Part shown: one piece after another, positions 10,844 through 21,609 of the stretch | Layout: every line of letters begins with the position of its first letter | Numbering within the stretch: position 1 is the stretch's first letter | Assembly (NCBI RefSeq): GCF_910594005.1 | Contig: NC_057847.1 | Location: 28,433,001-28,497,000, forward strand | Reading direction: 5' to 3' | Source of the DNA: Cervus elaphus | Lineage: Eukaryota; Chordata; Mammalia; Artiodactyla; Cervidae | DNA length: 64,000 nucleotides | The notes under the pieces: generated by a model | What the model was told of the DNA's origin: nothing | Database searches by the model: none | What the model saw: the letters and a program-made list of their open reading frames with translations, nothing else | Position numbers and translations under genes: made by a program

Positions 10844-11258
10844 ATACCTTCATCATAGATAATTTTAAACGGTTCTATTCTGTTAAGAAGTGTAATATTT
10901 AAAGTGTTTTGATTAAGCTAAAAAGTATTTTTGAAGATGCAGTTTAGCCAGAACAGACTGTAAAACTATAGGATTTAGCAAAGAAGTCACTTAAACCAAT
11001 TAAGTCACTTAAACCAAAATGATGAAGGAGGAAGTTAACAGTGAACTAGTAACTTGGTTATTAGGGTAAATGTTTCCTGGTTGAAAAGAAACAAAGTGGT
11101 TAGACACAGACTTTGGACAGCCCAGGAGAGTGAAGGTGTTGAAACATGTAACCTCAAAGTAAGCCACTTTGACAAGTAGATTGTTTTTAACTGAAGGCCC
11201 AGAAATCTCAGGAAAAGAAAAGCTATTCAACACTCTCCTCCCCGAAAACTACCTAAAG
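10844..11258. other. Unassigned DNA
   Basis: No repeat or gene recognised. A direct repeat of AAGTCACTTAAACCAA occurs at 10984-10999 and 11003-11018. Confidence 0.5.
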
Positions 11259-11261
11259 AAA

Positions 11262-11416
11262 GTGAAAGTGTTAGTCGCTTAGTCCTGTCCAACTCTTTGC
11301 GACCCCATGGACTGTAGCCCTCCGTCCATGGGATTCTCTGAGCAAGAATACTGGAGTGGGTTGCCATTTCCTTCTCCAGGGGGTCTTCCTGACTCAGGGT
11401 TCCAACCTGGGTCTCC
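11262..11416 (-). repeat. Bov-tA SINE, head-truncated
   Basis: The body (AGTGTTAGTCGCTTAGTCCT to GGGTCTTCCTGACTCAGGGT) is intact apart from a 9-bp deletion near 11322. The copy stops at GGGTCTCCT, so most of the tRNA-derived head is missing. Confidence 0.88.
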
Positions 11417-11699
11417 TAGAAGTAAATATAAATTTTCCCATTTGTGGAGGGGGAAATCTACATTTATAAAGGAAATTTTCATTAGAAAGGGTAACTGGAC
11501 CAGAAAGAGAGTCACTACCAGAAATAACTTTTTTGCACCTGAGAGGCTTAATTGTGTAACAAGGCATTCATTATTTACCATGTATTTCCTCCTTTCACCT
11601 TTCCAGAAATTACCTCCTCACCACCAACACCTAGAAACTCCAAACCCCTGTCTCTTTCTTCACCTCAGGATAGTATGTGTCTTAGTTGTCTGGCTGCTG

Positions 11700-11944
11700 T
11701 TTTTTTAATTGACATATGTTAATTTACATTGTTCTGTTAGTTCTGGGTGCACAGCAAAGTGATTCAGTTATATATAGTCTTCAGATATATATATAAGATT
11801 CATTTATATATATATATATATTCAGATATATAATATATTCTAGTTCGGGGTATATAGCAAAGTGATTCAGTTATATATATATATACATATATATACTTTT
11901 CAGAGATATATGTAAGATTCAGTTTTATATATATATAAAAAGAA
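11700..11944 (-). repeat. L1 3'UTR fragment with TA-rich expansion
   Basis: 11703-11775 is the reverse complement of the ruminant L1 3' end (TTTTTTTAATTGACATATGT, then AGCAAAGTGATTCAGTTATA). The tail motif AGCAAAGTGATTCAGTTATATA occurs twice, at about 11754 and 11858. The copies are separated by TATA-rich low-complexity DNA, indicating local tandem duplication. Confidence 0.75.
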
Positions 11945-12564
11945 TCTGATGAATATATACATTCTCCAGATTCTTTTGAAGGAAGTTGCCTTTTGAGTCT
12001 CATACTTTTGTGAGGCTCCTGTGCCCATAATTTAAAAAAAAAATGTTTTCCTCCTGTTAATCTGCCTTATGTCCATCGAATTCTTAGATCAACCACCGAA
12101 CCTAGAAGGGTGGAAAGGAAAATTTTTCCTCCCCTATAAGAACATCATATATTTTTCTGAGCAGAAAGAAGAAAGAACAAGGAAAGAAGATAGTGGAGAA
12201 AAATTGATATAATAAAGACATGGAAGTCATACTAGTCACAATTCTGAATTAGCATATACAAAAGGAGAAAGAAATACTGTGATGTCCACTATGATTTTTA
12301 AAGAACAATTTTATTCATAGCCTACCATGGGCCTGAAAGTTTTAAAGCTGAGAGAGGAAAAAGAGTTTTTTCTTCTTTTCCTGAAAAGCAAATGAGGAAA
12401 ATCAAGATTTTATTGTTTATGACATAGTAACAAAATTTTGCATCTGAACTTATTTGACTACCTTTAAAGTTTGTTTAATTTTGTGTAGCATCTTTTAAGC
12501 AGTATTTCAGTTTAGTAACGTATTTAAGAATGTCAAAGACATCCTTTGACATCAAAGACAGATG
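11945..12564. other. Unassigned DNA
   Basis: AT-rich. A partial direct repeat (AAAGACATCCTTTGACATCAAAGACA) lies near 12535-12560. Nothing else recognised. Confidence 0.5.
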
Positions 12565-12930
12565 AGACTGAATTTTAATTAAGATTGGCAACCTAAATTC
12601 TCTAAGCCTCAGTTTCTTCCTTTGTAAAAGTGAAATAATAACTGATACTGGTGGTCAACAAGTGATCCCGCTGGTGGTCCAGTGGCTAAGGCTGTGCTCC
12701 CAGTGCAGGGGCCAGATTCGATCCCTGGTCAGGAAACTAATAGATCCTGTAAGCCGCAACTAAGTTTGCATGCCACAACTGAAACAAACAAAAGATCCCA
12801 CATGCCACAACTAAGACCCAGGGCAGCCGAATAAATAATTTTTTTTTTTAATAACTGGCTTACTGAGAGGATTAAGTAATGAAAGCCTGGACAATGTCTG
12901 ATGAGTCAGGATACCCAAATGAGAATTGGT
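12565..12930 (+). repeat. MIR SINE, split by a CHR SINE
   Basis: 12595-12650 matches the MIR core (CTAAGCCTCAGTTTCTTCCT, then TTTGTAAAAGTGAAATAATA). Its continuation GAGAGGATTAAGTAATGAAA appears after the CHR insertion, at about 12865-12885. Confidence 0.72.
12664..12852 (+). repeat. CHR-type tRNA-derived SINE
   Basis: The tRNA-like head (CTGGTGGTCCAGTGGCTAAG, box-B-like GATTCGATCCCTGGTC) is followed by the body words CATGCCACAACTGAA and GACCCAGGGCAGCC. It ends in an AATAAATAA tail and a T-run. Confidence 0.85.
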
Positions 12931-13022
12931 TTATGCCCAAGACTTTGAACAAGTCACCATGATCCAGTAGCTCTCTTTAAGACTGATTGTCAAAGCACAG
13001 CTGTTCCTTTGCTCATGAAGTG

Positions 13023-13290
13023 TCGTGGAATCATAGTTTAGAGGTCACCTCATCCATTCTCCCCAGCAAGACAGGAATCTGCTCTGCAGCATCCATTACT
13101 TGCACCTGAATGTTCTATTTCCGAGAAGTCTCTACTTAGTACAGTGGCCCTTCTTGTTTTAGAGGCACTCTACAGTCAGCCAAAGTCTGCCCCTCACTTC
13201 TGCTCCTGGGGCTTTGCTCTGCCCCCTGAAGTTCACATAGCCACTTCCTTATTTCAAGTCAGCAGATGACCCTGCTCCCTGTTGCAGTAG
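13023..13290 (-). repeat. L3/CR1 LINE fragment
   Basis: The order of words (GGAATCATAGTTTAGAGGTC, then ACCTCATCCA, CAGGAATCTGCTCTGCAGCA, CAAAGTCTGCCCCTCACTTC and CTCTGCCCCCTGAAGTTCAC) follows the antisense of the CR1/L3 3' region. This is an ancient amniote LINE; the copy is strongly diverged and has no ORF. Confidence 0.6.
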
Positions 13291-13895
13291 GCCTTCCCTT
13301 TCCCAGACTCTACCCTCCACCACTAGTCACACTGTCGCATTTTGGGGTCTGTGAATAGAAGGAAAGGATTCATGGGGGAGTACTTTTGAGCATAGGATTT
13401 GAAGAGAGGATTTTCAGCAAATTTTTGTTTAGGAACAGGACAGAGGGCAAAATTTAAACTGACACAAGGGTTGTTCACTTTATCAATCGTCTGCTACATA
13501 ATAAAATCAGAACAGAGCTGCTCTCTTCTCAGACAAAGTGTCAACTGAAGAGAACAGAGACTCTGCTTGACACTGACCTAGACTTCACTGCAGAAATCAA
13601 AGAATGTTGGGTTCTTTGGCCAAATGGAGCCTAATCAGGAGCATGGGGAAACAGAGCAGAAACAGGTCACTCGGTCACTAAGGGATGAGAAAACAGTGGG
13701 TGACGGACTGTGCTGTGTGTCTCTGTGTGTCTCCCCTCACTTTTCTCTCCTCTCTTCTCTGTTTTACCCACTCAGAAGAGGTCTTTGGTAGACAAAAACA
13801 TCAAGAATTAGAGTTCAAGAGAGTCTGGGTTTGCAAATAACTTAACCTTGTCTTCTTTTATAGCCCTCTGGTGGTTGTATTTTCCAGGATCTGAT
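13291..13895. other. Unassigned DNA
   Basis: No repeat or gene recognised. A CT-rich patch (TCTCTCCTCTCTTCTCTG) lies at 13744-13761. Confidence 0.5.
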
Positions 13896-14165
13896 TTTAA
13901 TAATAATAGCTACCATTTATCAACCACTTACCAGGAGGCACAGAATTGTTCTAAACAACTGAGCGTATTAACTCATTCAATCCTCAAAGCAACCATTGGG
14001 GGAGAGACTATCATTATAATCAGTTTATAGATGAAGGAAATCAGAAAGGGAATGGTTAAGTATCCTTAAGTATCCAAGATCGCAAACGTAGGAAAGGGCC
14101 AATGAAGCTTCAAACTCAGGCCGTCCAGCTCTACAACCTGTGTCGTGTCCCTTACACAGTAGCCT
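13896..14165 (-). repeat. MIR SINE
   Basis: Reverse complement of MIR: GAATTGTTCTAAACAACTGA, TATTAACTCATTCAATCCTC, ATAGATGAAGGAAATCAGAA, then TTCAAACTCAGGCCGTCCAG near the tRNA-derived end. Nearly full length. Confidence 0.85.
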
Positions 14166-15083
14166 CTTCTCTGTAAGGGAGAATGTTTTTTTCTAAGCCC
14201 TAGACTAACAAAATGACCAAATGATTGTGAGAAACTGTACTGTCCTTCATGGAAGAGGATAGGCTATCCAACAAAATTTTTGCTATGACAATCTTCTATT
14301 GGAGTTGTTTGTTTATGAAACAACCTAAAGTGAGCTGAATGGCCCTGAGTCTCATTTTTTTGAAAGAAATTGAATAAGGAACAGTTATCCTGAAACACTC
14401 TTAAAGATGCATATTTCTTCAGGTTCAAGTAAGGCAATCGTTATTCTTGGACCCCAGACTCAGTACATTATGAGGTTCTCAAGGAATTCCAGTAAGATAC
14501 CTTTGAAAGTGAATTGAAAGTGTTACTCACTCAGTTGTGCCCAACTCTTTGCGACCCCATGGACTGTAGCCCACCAGGCTCCTCTATCCATGGAATTTCT
14601 GCCATTCAGTAAGTCATACACCCTGCCCACTCCAACATGTTCTGACTATCAGTACAGAGGCACTGGCAGACTCTTCCATAATTACTCTAACTCAGCCCTT
14701 GGGTAGTGGCTGCTCCATTACATCTGCTATTCCTGTATTATTTAGACATCTCCTTATCTTTTGCTACCCATTCCCTCATTACACTGACCCTCTATTATGG
14801 TCAATAATTCTTTATATTAAACTTCTTCTGTTGAAATTACTTTGTGATTTCTGTCTCCTGATTGGACCTTGACCCAATGTCCCTATTGTACAATTTGAAT
14901 GTTGATCCCCCTCAACTATATAGTTTAGATAACTAAAAGACTCTGTTTAGTCAGGACTCTTCATGTTGCAATAGAGAGTAATCTAATTCAAATTTGCTTA
15001 AATAAGAAAGAATGTATTGGTTCAGAACACCAAACCTCAAAAAAGACAGGAAGGAAAGGTTCAGGAGACAAACACTACCATGC
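14166..15083. other. Unassigned DNA with a Bov-tA 3' fragment
   Basis: 14512-14602 is a minus-strand Bov-tA body fragment (TTGTGCCCAACTCTTTGCGA, CACCAGGCTCCTCTATCCAT) that stops before the tRNA-like half. The remainder shows no recognised element. Confidence 0.7.
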
Positions 15084-15097
15084 CTGTCTTTTCTTTC

Positions 15098-15176
15098 TTT
15101 CTTTTTAATTGAAGTGTAGTTAATTTATAATGTTGTGTTAGTTTTAAGTGTATAGTCAAGTGATTCAGTTATATAG

Positions 15177-15227
<51 letters not shown>

Positions 15228-15876
15228 TATATATATTCTTTTTCAGATTCTTTTCCATTATAGGTTATTACAAGATATTGAGTATAGTTCCCTGTGCTAT
15301 AGAGTAGGTCCTTCTTGTTTGTCCATTTTACACAGAGTAGTGTGTATATGTTAATCCCAAACTCCTAATTTACCTCTCCCAATCCCCAGCTATTCCCTTC
15401 GGTAACCATTAATTTGCTTTCTATGTCTATAAGTCTGCTTCTTTCTGTACATAAGTTCATTTGTTTCACTTTTTAGATTCCTCATGTGTGATATCATGTG
15501 ATACTTGTCTTTCTCTGACATGCTTCACTTGATATGGTAATCTCTAGGTCCATCAATGTTGCTGCAAATGGTATTTTATTCTTATTATGGCTGAGTAATA
15601 TTCCATTGTATATATGTACTACAACTTCTTTATCCATTCATCTGTCAATGGACATTAAAGTTGCTTCCATGTCTCGGCTATTGCACATAGTGTTGCTATG
15701 AACACTGGGGGGCATGTGTATATTCAAGTTAGTTTCCTCAAGATATATGCCCAGGAGTAGGATTGCAGGATCATATGGTAACTCTACTTTTAGTTTTCTA
15801 AGGAACCTCCATACTGTTCTCCATAGTGGCTGTACCAATTTACATTTTCACAAACAATGTAGGAATGTTCCTTTTT
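15098..15876 (-). mobile_element. L1 LINE, 5'-truncated (ORF2 C-terminus + 3'UTR)
   Basis: Same family and orientation as the L1 at 4077. The minus-strand frame 15638-15838 keeps the ORF2 words WRFLRKLKVELPYDPA and ILLLGIYLEE. The 3'UTR carries an (AC)n microsatellite at 15187-15222. Probable TSDs are CTGTCTTTTCTTTC (about 15084-15097) and CTGTCATTCTTTCT (15877-15890). Stops and indels make it inactive. Confidence 0.92.
15187..15222. repeat. (AC)n microsatellite in L1 3'UTR
   Basis: Eighteen uninterrupted AC units, flanked by ACACAT and ATACATATATATAT. Long pure runs of this kind are usually length-polymorphic. Confidence 0.95.
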
Positions 15877-15929
15877 CTGTCATTCTTTCTACCCCATACC
15901 TTGCTTCTGTTTTTTTTTCCCTACATGTA

Positions 15930-16160
15930 TTCTTATTATTTCAGGACACCTATAACTATCATCTAGAATCATGGCTACATTTGTGTCCAGGCTTTATAAT
16001 TCTGTATGTGACTCCCACCCTAGCCCTCAAAAAAATTATTTTTTCCTATCATCTCCCGTTAGAAAAATCTTGAGAAAGACCCTTGACCTAGCCCGAGCCA
16101 CGTGCCCATCACAGGCCAATCACTACAGCCATCCTGGGTCATAAGCCCAGCTTTATGGCC
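15930..16160. repeat. Ancient interspersed repeat, family not named
   Basis: GAGCCACGTGCCCATCACAG followed by GCCAATCACTACAGCCATCC resembles an old mammalian repeat also seen at 24150-24590. The similarity is confined to short words, so the family is not assigned. Confidence 0.4.
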
Positions 16161-16539
16161 AGAGAAGTACATACAATGATTTTTTTTTTAAAGAAAAAAA
16201 AAGGTGTTTTAAGCTGATGAAACTATAGTTTTTTGTTTGTTTGTTTGTTTTTAGTATTACAGACCCAAGCTTCATGAACTGAAAAAGAGAAAGTATTTCT
16301 GGTTAAAAACAAAATATTATTCACAGCTCTTTGGTGGATAAATAATGACAATCACCTTCTTCAACCAATTGACCAAGGTATAATTGTTAGCACATTTTCC
16401 CAGCCCAACAAGACTAACATGTGGCAAGTGTTGTTGGTTACCTATTGAAAGCTGGTCGCTCCCATGTTGCTTACCAGTAGAACCCTGATTAGCTTCATCC
16501 TTATCATGGCCAAATAAGTCCTCTCTAGCCCCAAAGAAT
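16161..16539. other. Unassigned DNA with (GTTT)n
   Basis: A short GTTT repeat lies at 16232-16251, downstream of an A/T-rich patch. The minus-strand frame 16317-16562 (81 aa) has no recognised domain. Confidence 0.5.
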
Positions 16540-16890
16540 GAACCTCTGTTAGCAAAATCCACTGTGTAATTCCATTTTTCTTGCCATTGATTATTTAGGA
16601 ATAGGTGTACGAGGCACTTCTAGCAAATGATTTGTGAAAACAACTTCTGGAGTGAGTGGTAGCTTCTGGGAGTTTCTCTTCTACCTATGAGGAAAAATTG
16701 ACCTTTTTGATGCCTCTACTTTGCTCTCTGAGGGAAAGATTCCTGAAGATGAGGCAGCCATCTTAGAACCATAATGAGAAGAGCAAGGTAACAAAAACCA
16801 GCACACTGGGGACGGAGCAAGAACACATGGAAAGAGCTAGTCTTTGATGACATATTTGAGCTCTTAAATTGACCAACCCCAAATCACTCT
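16540..16890. repeat. Ancient interspersed repeat, same family as 56270
   Basis: Shared words with 56270-56560 include GGCTTCTG/TAGCTTCTGGGAG, GCAGCCATCTT and the following A-rich 'ACCA..ATGAG' segment. Both look like copies of one old mammalian family, which I cannot name confidently. Confidence 0.4.
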
Positions 16891-17100
16891 ACTTTCAAAA
16901 TTCCTATGTGGAAAAATTAATTCCTTACTGTTTAGCCACTTTCACTTAAGTTTTTCTATTATATACAACTTAAAGCATTAGAATTAAAACCTGAGACATC
17001 ACTTAACATCAGCTTTACATCAGGAAATAGCATGCTTGCTTGGGAAATCAGATCCTTTTATCGTATGAAGAAATAAGGCAAATATTAGGGGTAAAAAAAT
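16891..17100. other. Unassigned DNA
   Basis: Short gap before the CHR SINE; nothing recognised. Confidence 0.5.
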
Positions 17101-17113
17101 AAAATCAATTGGA

Positions 17114-17420
17114 ATGGACTTCCCTGGTGGTCCAGTGGCTAAGAACTACCTGCCAATGCAGGCGACAAAGGTTCAATCCCTGGTCCAGGAAGATTCCACA
17201 TGCCATGGAGCAGTTAAGCTCATAGGTCTTAACTACGGAAACCCATGCACCTAGAGCCCTTGTTCTGCAACAAGAGAAGCCACCGCAATGAGAAGCCCAT
17301 GCACTGCAATTAAGAGTAGCCTACACTCACCACAATTAAAGAATGCCCATGCACAGCAACAAAGACCCAGCACAGCCAAAAATAATTTAAAAGCCACCTT
17401 AATTAATTTATTAATTTTAA
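17114..17420 (+). repeat. CHR-type tRNA-derived SINE, full length
   Basis: The head (GACTTCCCTGGTGGTCCAG, GGTTCAATCCCTGGTCC), body (GCAACAAGAGAAGCCACCGC, AATGAGAAGCCCATGCACTG) and tail (AGCACAGCCAAAAATAATTT) are all present. The TSD is degenerate: AAAATCAATTGGA at 17101-17113 and AAAATCAGCTAGA at 17421-17433. Confidence 0.92.
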
Positions 17421-17433
17421 AAAATCAGCTAGA

Positions 17434-18501
17434 GTACCTCTGTCCTCAGAATCACCCAATACAATTGGGTCAACTCACACACACCATCTGATGTGTCCAC
17501 ACAGATTTAGATCCAATCCATATAAGGCAAATGTGCCTTTCTTTACAAGTAGATACAGCTTTCAAATGACAAAGAAAAAAAAATCCACCTTTTCAAGGCA
17601 ATGTCATTTGCCAGAGAGACAGAGATGTTTGAAATCCATTATAGCCTTCACAGACCATGTGGGCATCTCTCATTTGGAATGCCATCTGCTGAGCTCTTCC
17701 AAAACTGTTCTCGACAGGTAATCCTATCTTTGAGAAATGCATTCAACTGACATGCAGCTATTTGATTTCTCTCAACAGGAGTGAAGTGATATATACCTAT
17801 ATATAATATATACCCCACATTGATATCTTCCTTTTATATTTTTTTCTATGCTACACAGCTTAGCCCTTAAATGTATCCTGATTCTTTAATTTTTACCTTT
17901 TTAAAATGTCTTCTTGTTATGGAGATTACAATTTCCTAGGAGGCAACATAACAGGGGAAATGTGGGCTTTGTTTTCAGGATCATAGCTTAAAATCTTAGT
18001 TTTTCCACTTACTATCTTTCTAACTTTGATCAAGTTACTTAGCTTCTGAGACCCAGTTCCTCCCCTATAAAATGTAAATAATAACATATTCTTTCACAGT
18101 GGCATCACTTAATTTTATACAACATTTTACTCTGTAAGTCATCACATTTTTTAAGTATACTGATCTTAAGTCAGACAGGTATTTTGGATGGAAGAGAATA
18201 TTATCCCCTGATTCTCAGTGCTGGGCTCTCAGTGGAAAGCAGTTGAGTCCATATTTTTTCTCCTGATCTCATAGAAGAGTAAAGGGTGTTTCAGAGCCTC
18301 CTGATTCATCAAGTATTGATGACAGATCTGACATAAAACCTCTTCTCACTATAATCACATAAAAATTCTGGATAAAATATTACTAAATCATTTTAATGTG
18401 AAAAAAATGAATAAATAAAAAAGTAAGAGAAATAAAACGATGAATTCTGGAGATAAGGCAAAAACTCAAACCCAGAGTAATAAGAGCCGCAAGTTGCCAA
18501 C
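17434..18501. other. Unassigned DNA with a MIR copy
   Basis: 17985-18105 is a plus-strand MIR core (TTTTTCCACTTACTATCTTT, GATCAAGTTACTTAGCTTCT, TATAAAATGTAAATAATAAC). The rest is unassigned. Small TATA-rich patches lie near 17790-17815. Confidence 0.6.
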
Positions 18502-18508
18502 AGCTCAG

Positions 18509-18720
18509 TGACAGTGGTGGTCACTCAGTTGTGTCCAACTCTTTGCGACCCCGTGGACTGTAATTCACCAGGCTCCTCTGTCCATGGGATTCTCCAGGCA
18601 AGGATACTGGAGTGGGTTGCCATTCTCTTCTCCAGGGGATCTTCCCAACCCAAGGATCAAATCTGGGTCTCCTGCATTGCAGGCAGATTCTTTACCTTAT
18701 GAGCCACCAGGGAAGCCCAT
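18509..18720 (-). repeat. Bov-tA SINE, full length
   Basis: The head GGGCTTCCCTGGTGGCTCAT is at the high end; the body ends at GTCACTCAGTTGTGTCCAAC. A 7-bp TSD, AGCTCAG, flanks it at 18502-18508 and 18721-18727. Confidence 0.94.
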
Positions 18721-18966
18721 AGCTCAGGGTCAGGACAAGCCAGGATATTGGCCTAGGGAATGGGTGCTGAGTGGCAGCAGCCATAGTCTGAGGACTCTGT
18801 AAGATTTCCATGTAGGGTAATCTACCTAGAAACATCATAATGAAATGGTAGAACATTAAAGACAATAATGGAGAGACAGATTGCCTACATTGAATCGACA
18901 ATTGGATAGACAATAAAATAGAGGTCAGAGGCAAATGGAGTTAATGTCTTAAAAGTGCTAAGAGAG

Positions 18967-19075
18967 GGACTTTCCTGGCGGTCCAGTGGTTAAGACTTAA
19001 TGCTTCCAATGCAGGGAGTGTGGATTCAGTCTCTGGTTGGGGAACTAAGATTCCATATGTCACAGGGTGCAAAGA
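18967..19075 (+). repeat. tRNA-derived SINE, head only
   Basis: The GGGACTTTCCTGGCGGTCCA head and box-B-like GGATTCAGTCTCTGGTTGGG are recognisable. The copy ends at GTCACAGGGTGCAAAGAG, without the long CHR body or the Bov-tA body. Confidence 0.75.
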
Positions 19076-19139
19076 GAAAATAACTGTCATCTTTGTATAT
19101 GCCTGATAGCCAAGTTTTAAAATATGAAATGCAAAAATG

Positions 19140-20660
19140 AACAGGGTCAGTTTACAAATCCAGAATCATAGTAGATTTTAATACATGTATCTAAAATTGA
19201 CAGATCAAAGAGTCAAAAAAAAAAATCAAGCTTCTAGAAGGCTTGACCTACACAATTATCAGCTTCATATAAATACAGCACTTAACCATGAAAATCATAA
19301 TATACCCATTCTTTTCATGCTCACATAAACGTCTTCAAAAATAAATCATACATTAGACCATAAAGAGAAATACTATAAAACTAAAGCATTTTCTCTGAAT
19401 AAAATTTTAAATCAATTATTAAAAAGATGGTAAATAAACAGAACCCTCCTGTATTATAGATACTAAAAAGTATACTTTTAAATAATTTACTTTTCAAAGA
19501 AACATTTAAGATAGAAATAAAAAATATGTAGAACCAAATGACAATGAAAATACCTTTTATTAAAATTTGGATTCATCTAGGAGAGAATAGCCTTAAATGT
19601 ACATATATCAGATAATAGAAATGTTAAAAAGCCATGAGATCAATGTTCAAGAATCTAGAAAAAGAGCAAAAGAGTAAATTCAAAGGTCACAAGATGGCAG
19701 CAAGAAGGAAAAATAAAAACAAGACTAGAAATTCATGAAATAAAAAATGAAGAAACTGCTGAAATAAACTTACATTTTGAAAGACTAATAAAATAGAGAG
19801 ATATTTGGTAATAAACCAAAAATATACAGGAGGTATAAATAATGATATTAGTAATGAAAGGGGTTCATAATTATAAATGAAGGAAGAACATTTAAAGCCA
19901 CAAGAAATTTTTATGTCATCACATGAAATTGCCAATATTCAAACTTTTGCCCTTATAAAACCCCAATTCCATGTTATTATGAACAGCAATAACTAAAACA
20001 TTTGAAAACATAAAGTGAATAATTTTCCAGACAAATATAAAAGACCAAAATTTAAAAAAGAAATTTTAAAGCTATAATATACTTCCAGTCATTACAGAAT
20101 TAAATTATAGTTTTAAAAAAAGCCCATCCCCCAAACAGAGTAAGATCCAGATAGTTTATACCCTAGTGTTTGCAAACTTTCAAGGAACAACAGTTAACGT
20201 CTACATAGTCCCTTCAAGAAAATAGAAAAATGGAGGGAAAAAAAAAACCTATCCATTCCACTTCAAGGTATCAACCCTAGAGAAATTCTCACATGTGTGT
20301 ATATACAAGGATAGGAGATACATCCTGGAATGATCGTGACCACTAAGTTTACAATATCCAAATCATAATAATATCCAAATGTCTTTCAACAGAGGAATGG
20401 ATAAATAAACTGTGGACATTCATGCCATAGTCAAAATAAGTAAATCATAGCTACATGTATTGCACAGGTAAATCTTAAAATATTGATATTCAGTAAAAAA
20501 AAAAAAAATTGCAAAAAAATGTACACGGTGTTGCCATGTATAGAAATCTTTTAGTCTTATAAAGGTAGTATCTGTATATAAACAATTGCAAATTCTTTGC
20601 AGATATAAAGGTAGTAAAAGTATTGAAACATACATAGCAGCAACACTTAGGATTATTGTT
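19140..20660 (+). repeat. Old L1M LINE, ORF2 remnant
   Basis: AT-rich DNA whose words follow L1 ORF2 in order. ACATTAGACCATAAAGAG lies near 19350. TTCAAGAAAATAGAAAAATG lies near 20212. The target-like TCTTTCAACAGAGGAATGG plus ATAAATAAACTGTGGACATT lies near 20380-20420. Reading frames are destroyed by stops and indels. Confidence 0.65.
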
Positions 20661-20756
20661 ACAAATGAGGATGAAATGAAACAGAAGAAGGTTGAGGAAG
20701 GAATTTTAATGATATCTGTGCCATTTTATTTGTAAGGGTTAAGGTAAATAGTTGTA

Positions 20757-21475
20757 GTGGGTTGAACAGTGCCCCCACCCCCCGAAAGATGTGTTCCACC
20801 AAAAGCCTGAGAATATGTCCCTATTTGGAAAAAGGGTCTTTGTAGATGAAATTAATATAAGGATCTTGAGATCCTGATTTCGGGTAAGCCCTAAATCCAA
20901 GGACAAGTGTAGTCATCCTTCAGTGTCCACAGATGTTTGGTTCCAGGGCCTCCTGGGTATCTACCCAAATTCAGGGATGGTCAAATCCCTCACATAAAAT
21001 GATGTAGCATTTGCATATAACCTATACACATCCTCTGCCAGTATACTTTTAATCATCTCTAGATTACTTATAATATCTAACACTATGTAAATAGTTGTAA
21101 ATACAATCTAAATGTTATGTATATAGTTGTGGGCTGTGTGGCAAATTAGTTTTGATTTCTGAAACTTTCTAGAAATTTTTTTTTCTGAATATTTTTCTAT
21201 CTGCAGTTAGTTGACTCTGTGGATGCAGGACCCATGGATACCAAGGACTGACTAAGTCCTTAGAAGAAGAGAGAAGGCAGAAGACACCAGTGATTGCTGG
21301 CAGCCGCCACAGTGGGATGGCAAAGATTCTCTCTCTGAGCCTCCCCAGAAGGAACCAACTTTGCTGACATCTTGATTTTGGACTTCTGGAATAACTGTAA
21401 GAGAATACATTTTTGTTGTGTTAAGCCATGAAATTTGTGATAACTTGTTATAACAGCCCTAGGAAACTAAAACAA
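20757..21475 (+). mobile_element. MLT1-type LTR (ERVL-MaLR), split by MER2
   Basis: 5' part: GTTGAACAGTGCCCCCACC, TATTTGGAAAAAGGGTCTTT and GCCCTAAATCCAAGGACAAG. 3' part after the MER2: TCCTTAGAAGAAGAGAGAAG, TTTTGGACTTCTGGAATAAC and AACAGCCCTAGGAAACTAAA. The two parts are adjacent in the family consensus. Confidence 0.82.
20912..21252 (+). mobile_element. MER2 DNA transposon (TcMar-Tigger, non-autonomous)
   Basis: A 341-bp unit with inverted ends (GTCATCCTTCAGTGTCC and the complement of GATACCAAGGACTGAC) is flanked by TA dinucleotides at 20910-20911 and 21253-21254. That is the TSD of the Tc1/mariner superfamily. The internal words CATTTGCATATAACCTATAC and TCATCTCTAGATTACTTATA match MER2. There is no transposase ORF; full-length MER2 is about this long. 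Confidence 0.88.
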
Positions 21476-21525
21476 TGGAGCAAAAAGTGAAAATATGTTA
21501 AATCTGGGAGGCTTATGAGTACTAT

Positions 21526-21606
21526 TATCTGTATTTTCTATGTATTTCAAATAACATATATATGCTTTAAAATCATGAGTTATTTGAAACATAGAAAATA
21601 CAGATA
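21526..21606. other. Near-perfect inverted repeat (hairpin), origin unknown
   Basis: The left arm (21526-21555) and right arm (21579-21606) are reverse complements over 28 bp with no mismatch, apart from a 2-nt AT bulge in the left arm at 21544-21545. They enclose a 23-nt loop. The position is just outside the MLT1/MER2 nest, and no transposon family I know explains it. If transcribed it would fold into a stem of pre-miRNA size, but it is very AU-rich. Confidence 0.85.
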
Positions 21607-21609
21607 TAT

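Noticed and set aside
4077..15876. Possible segmental duplication, because two similar antisense L1 ends occur at 4077 and 15098
   Set aside because: Each has its own TSD and different flanks, so they are independent insertions.
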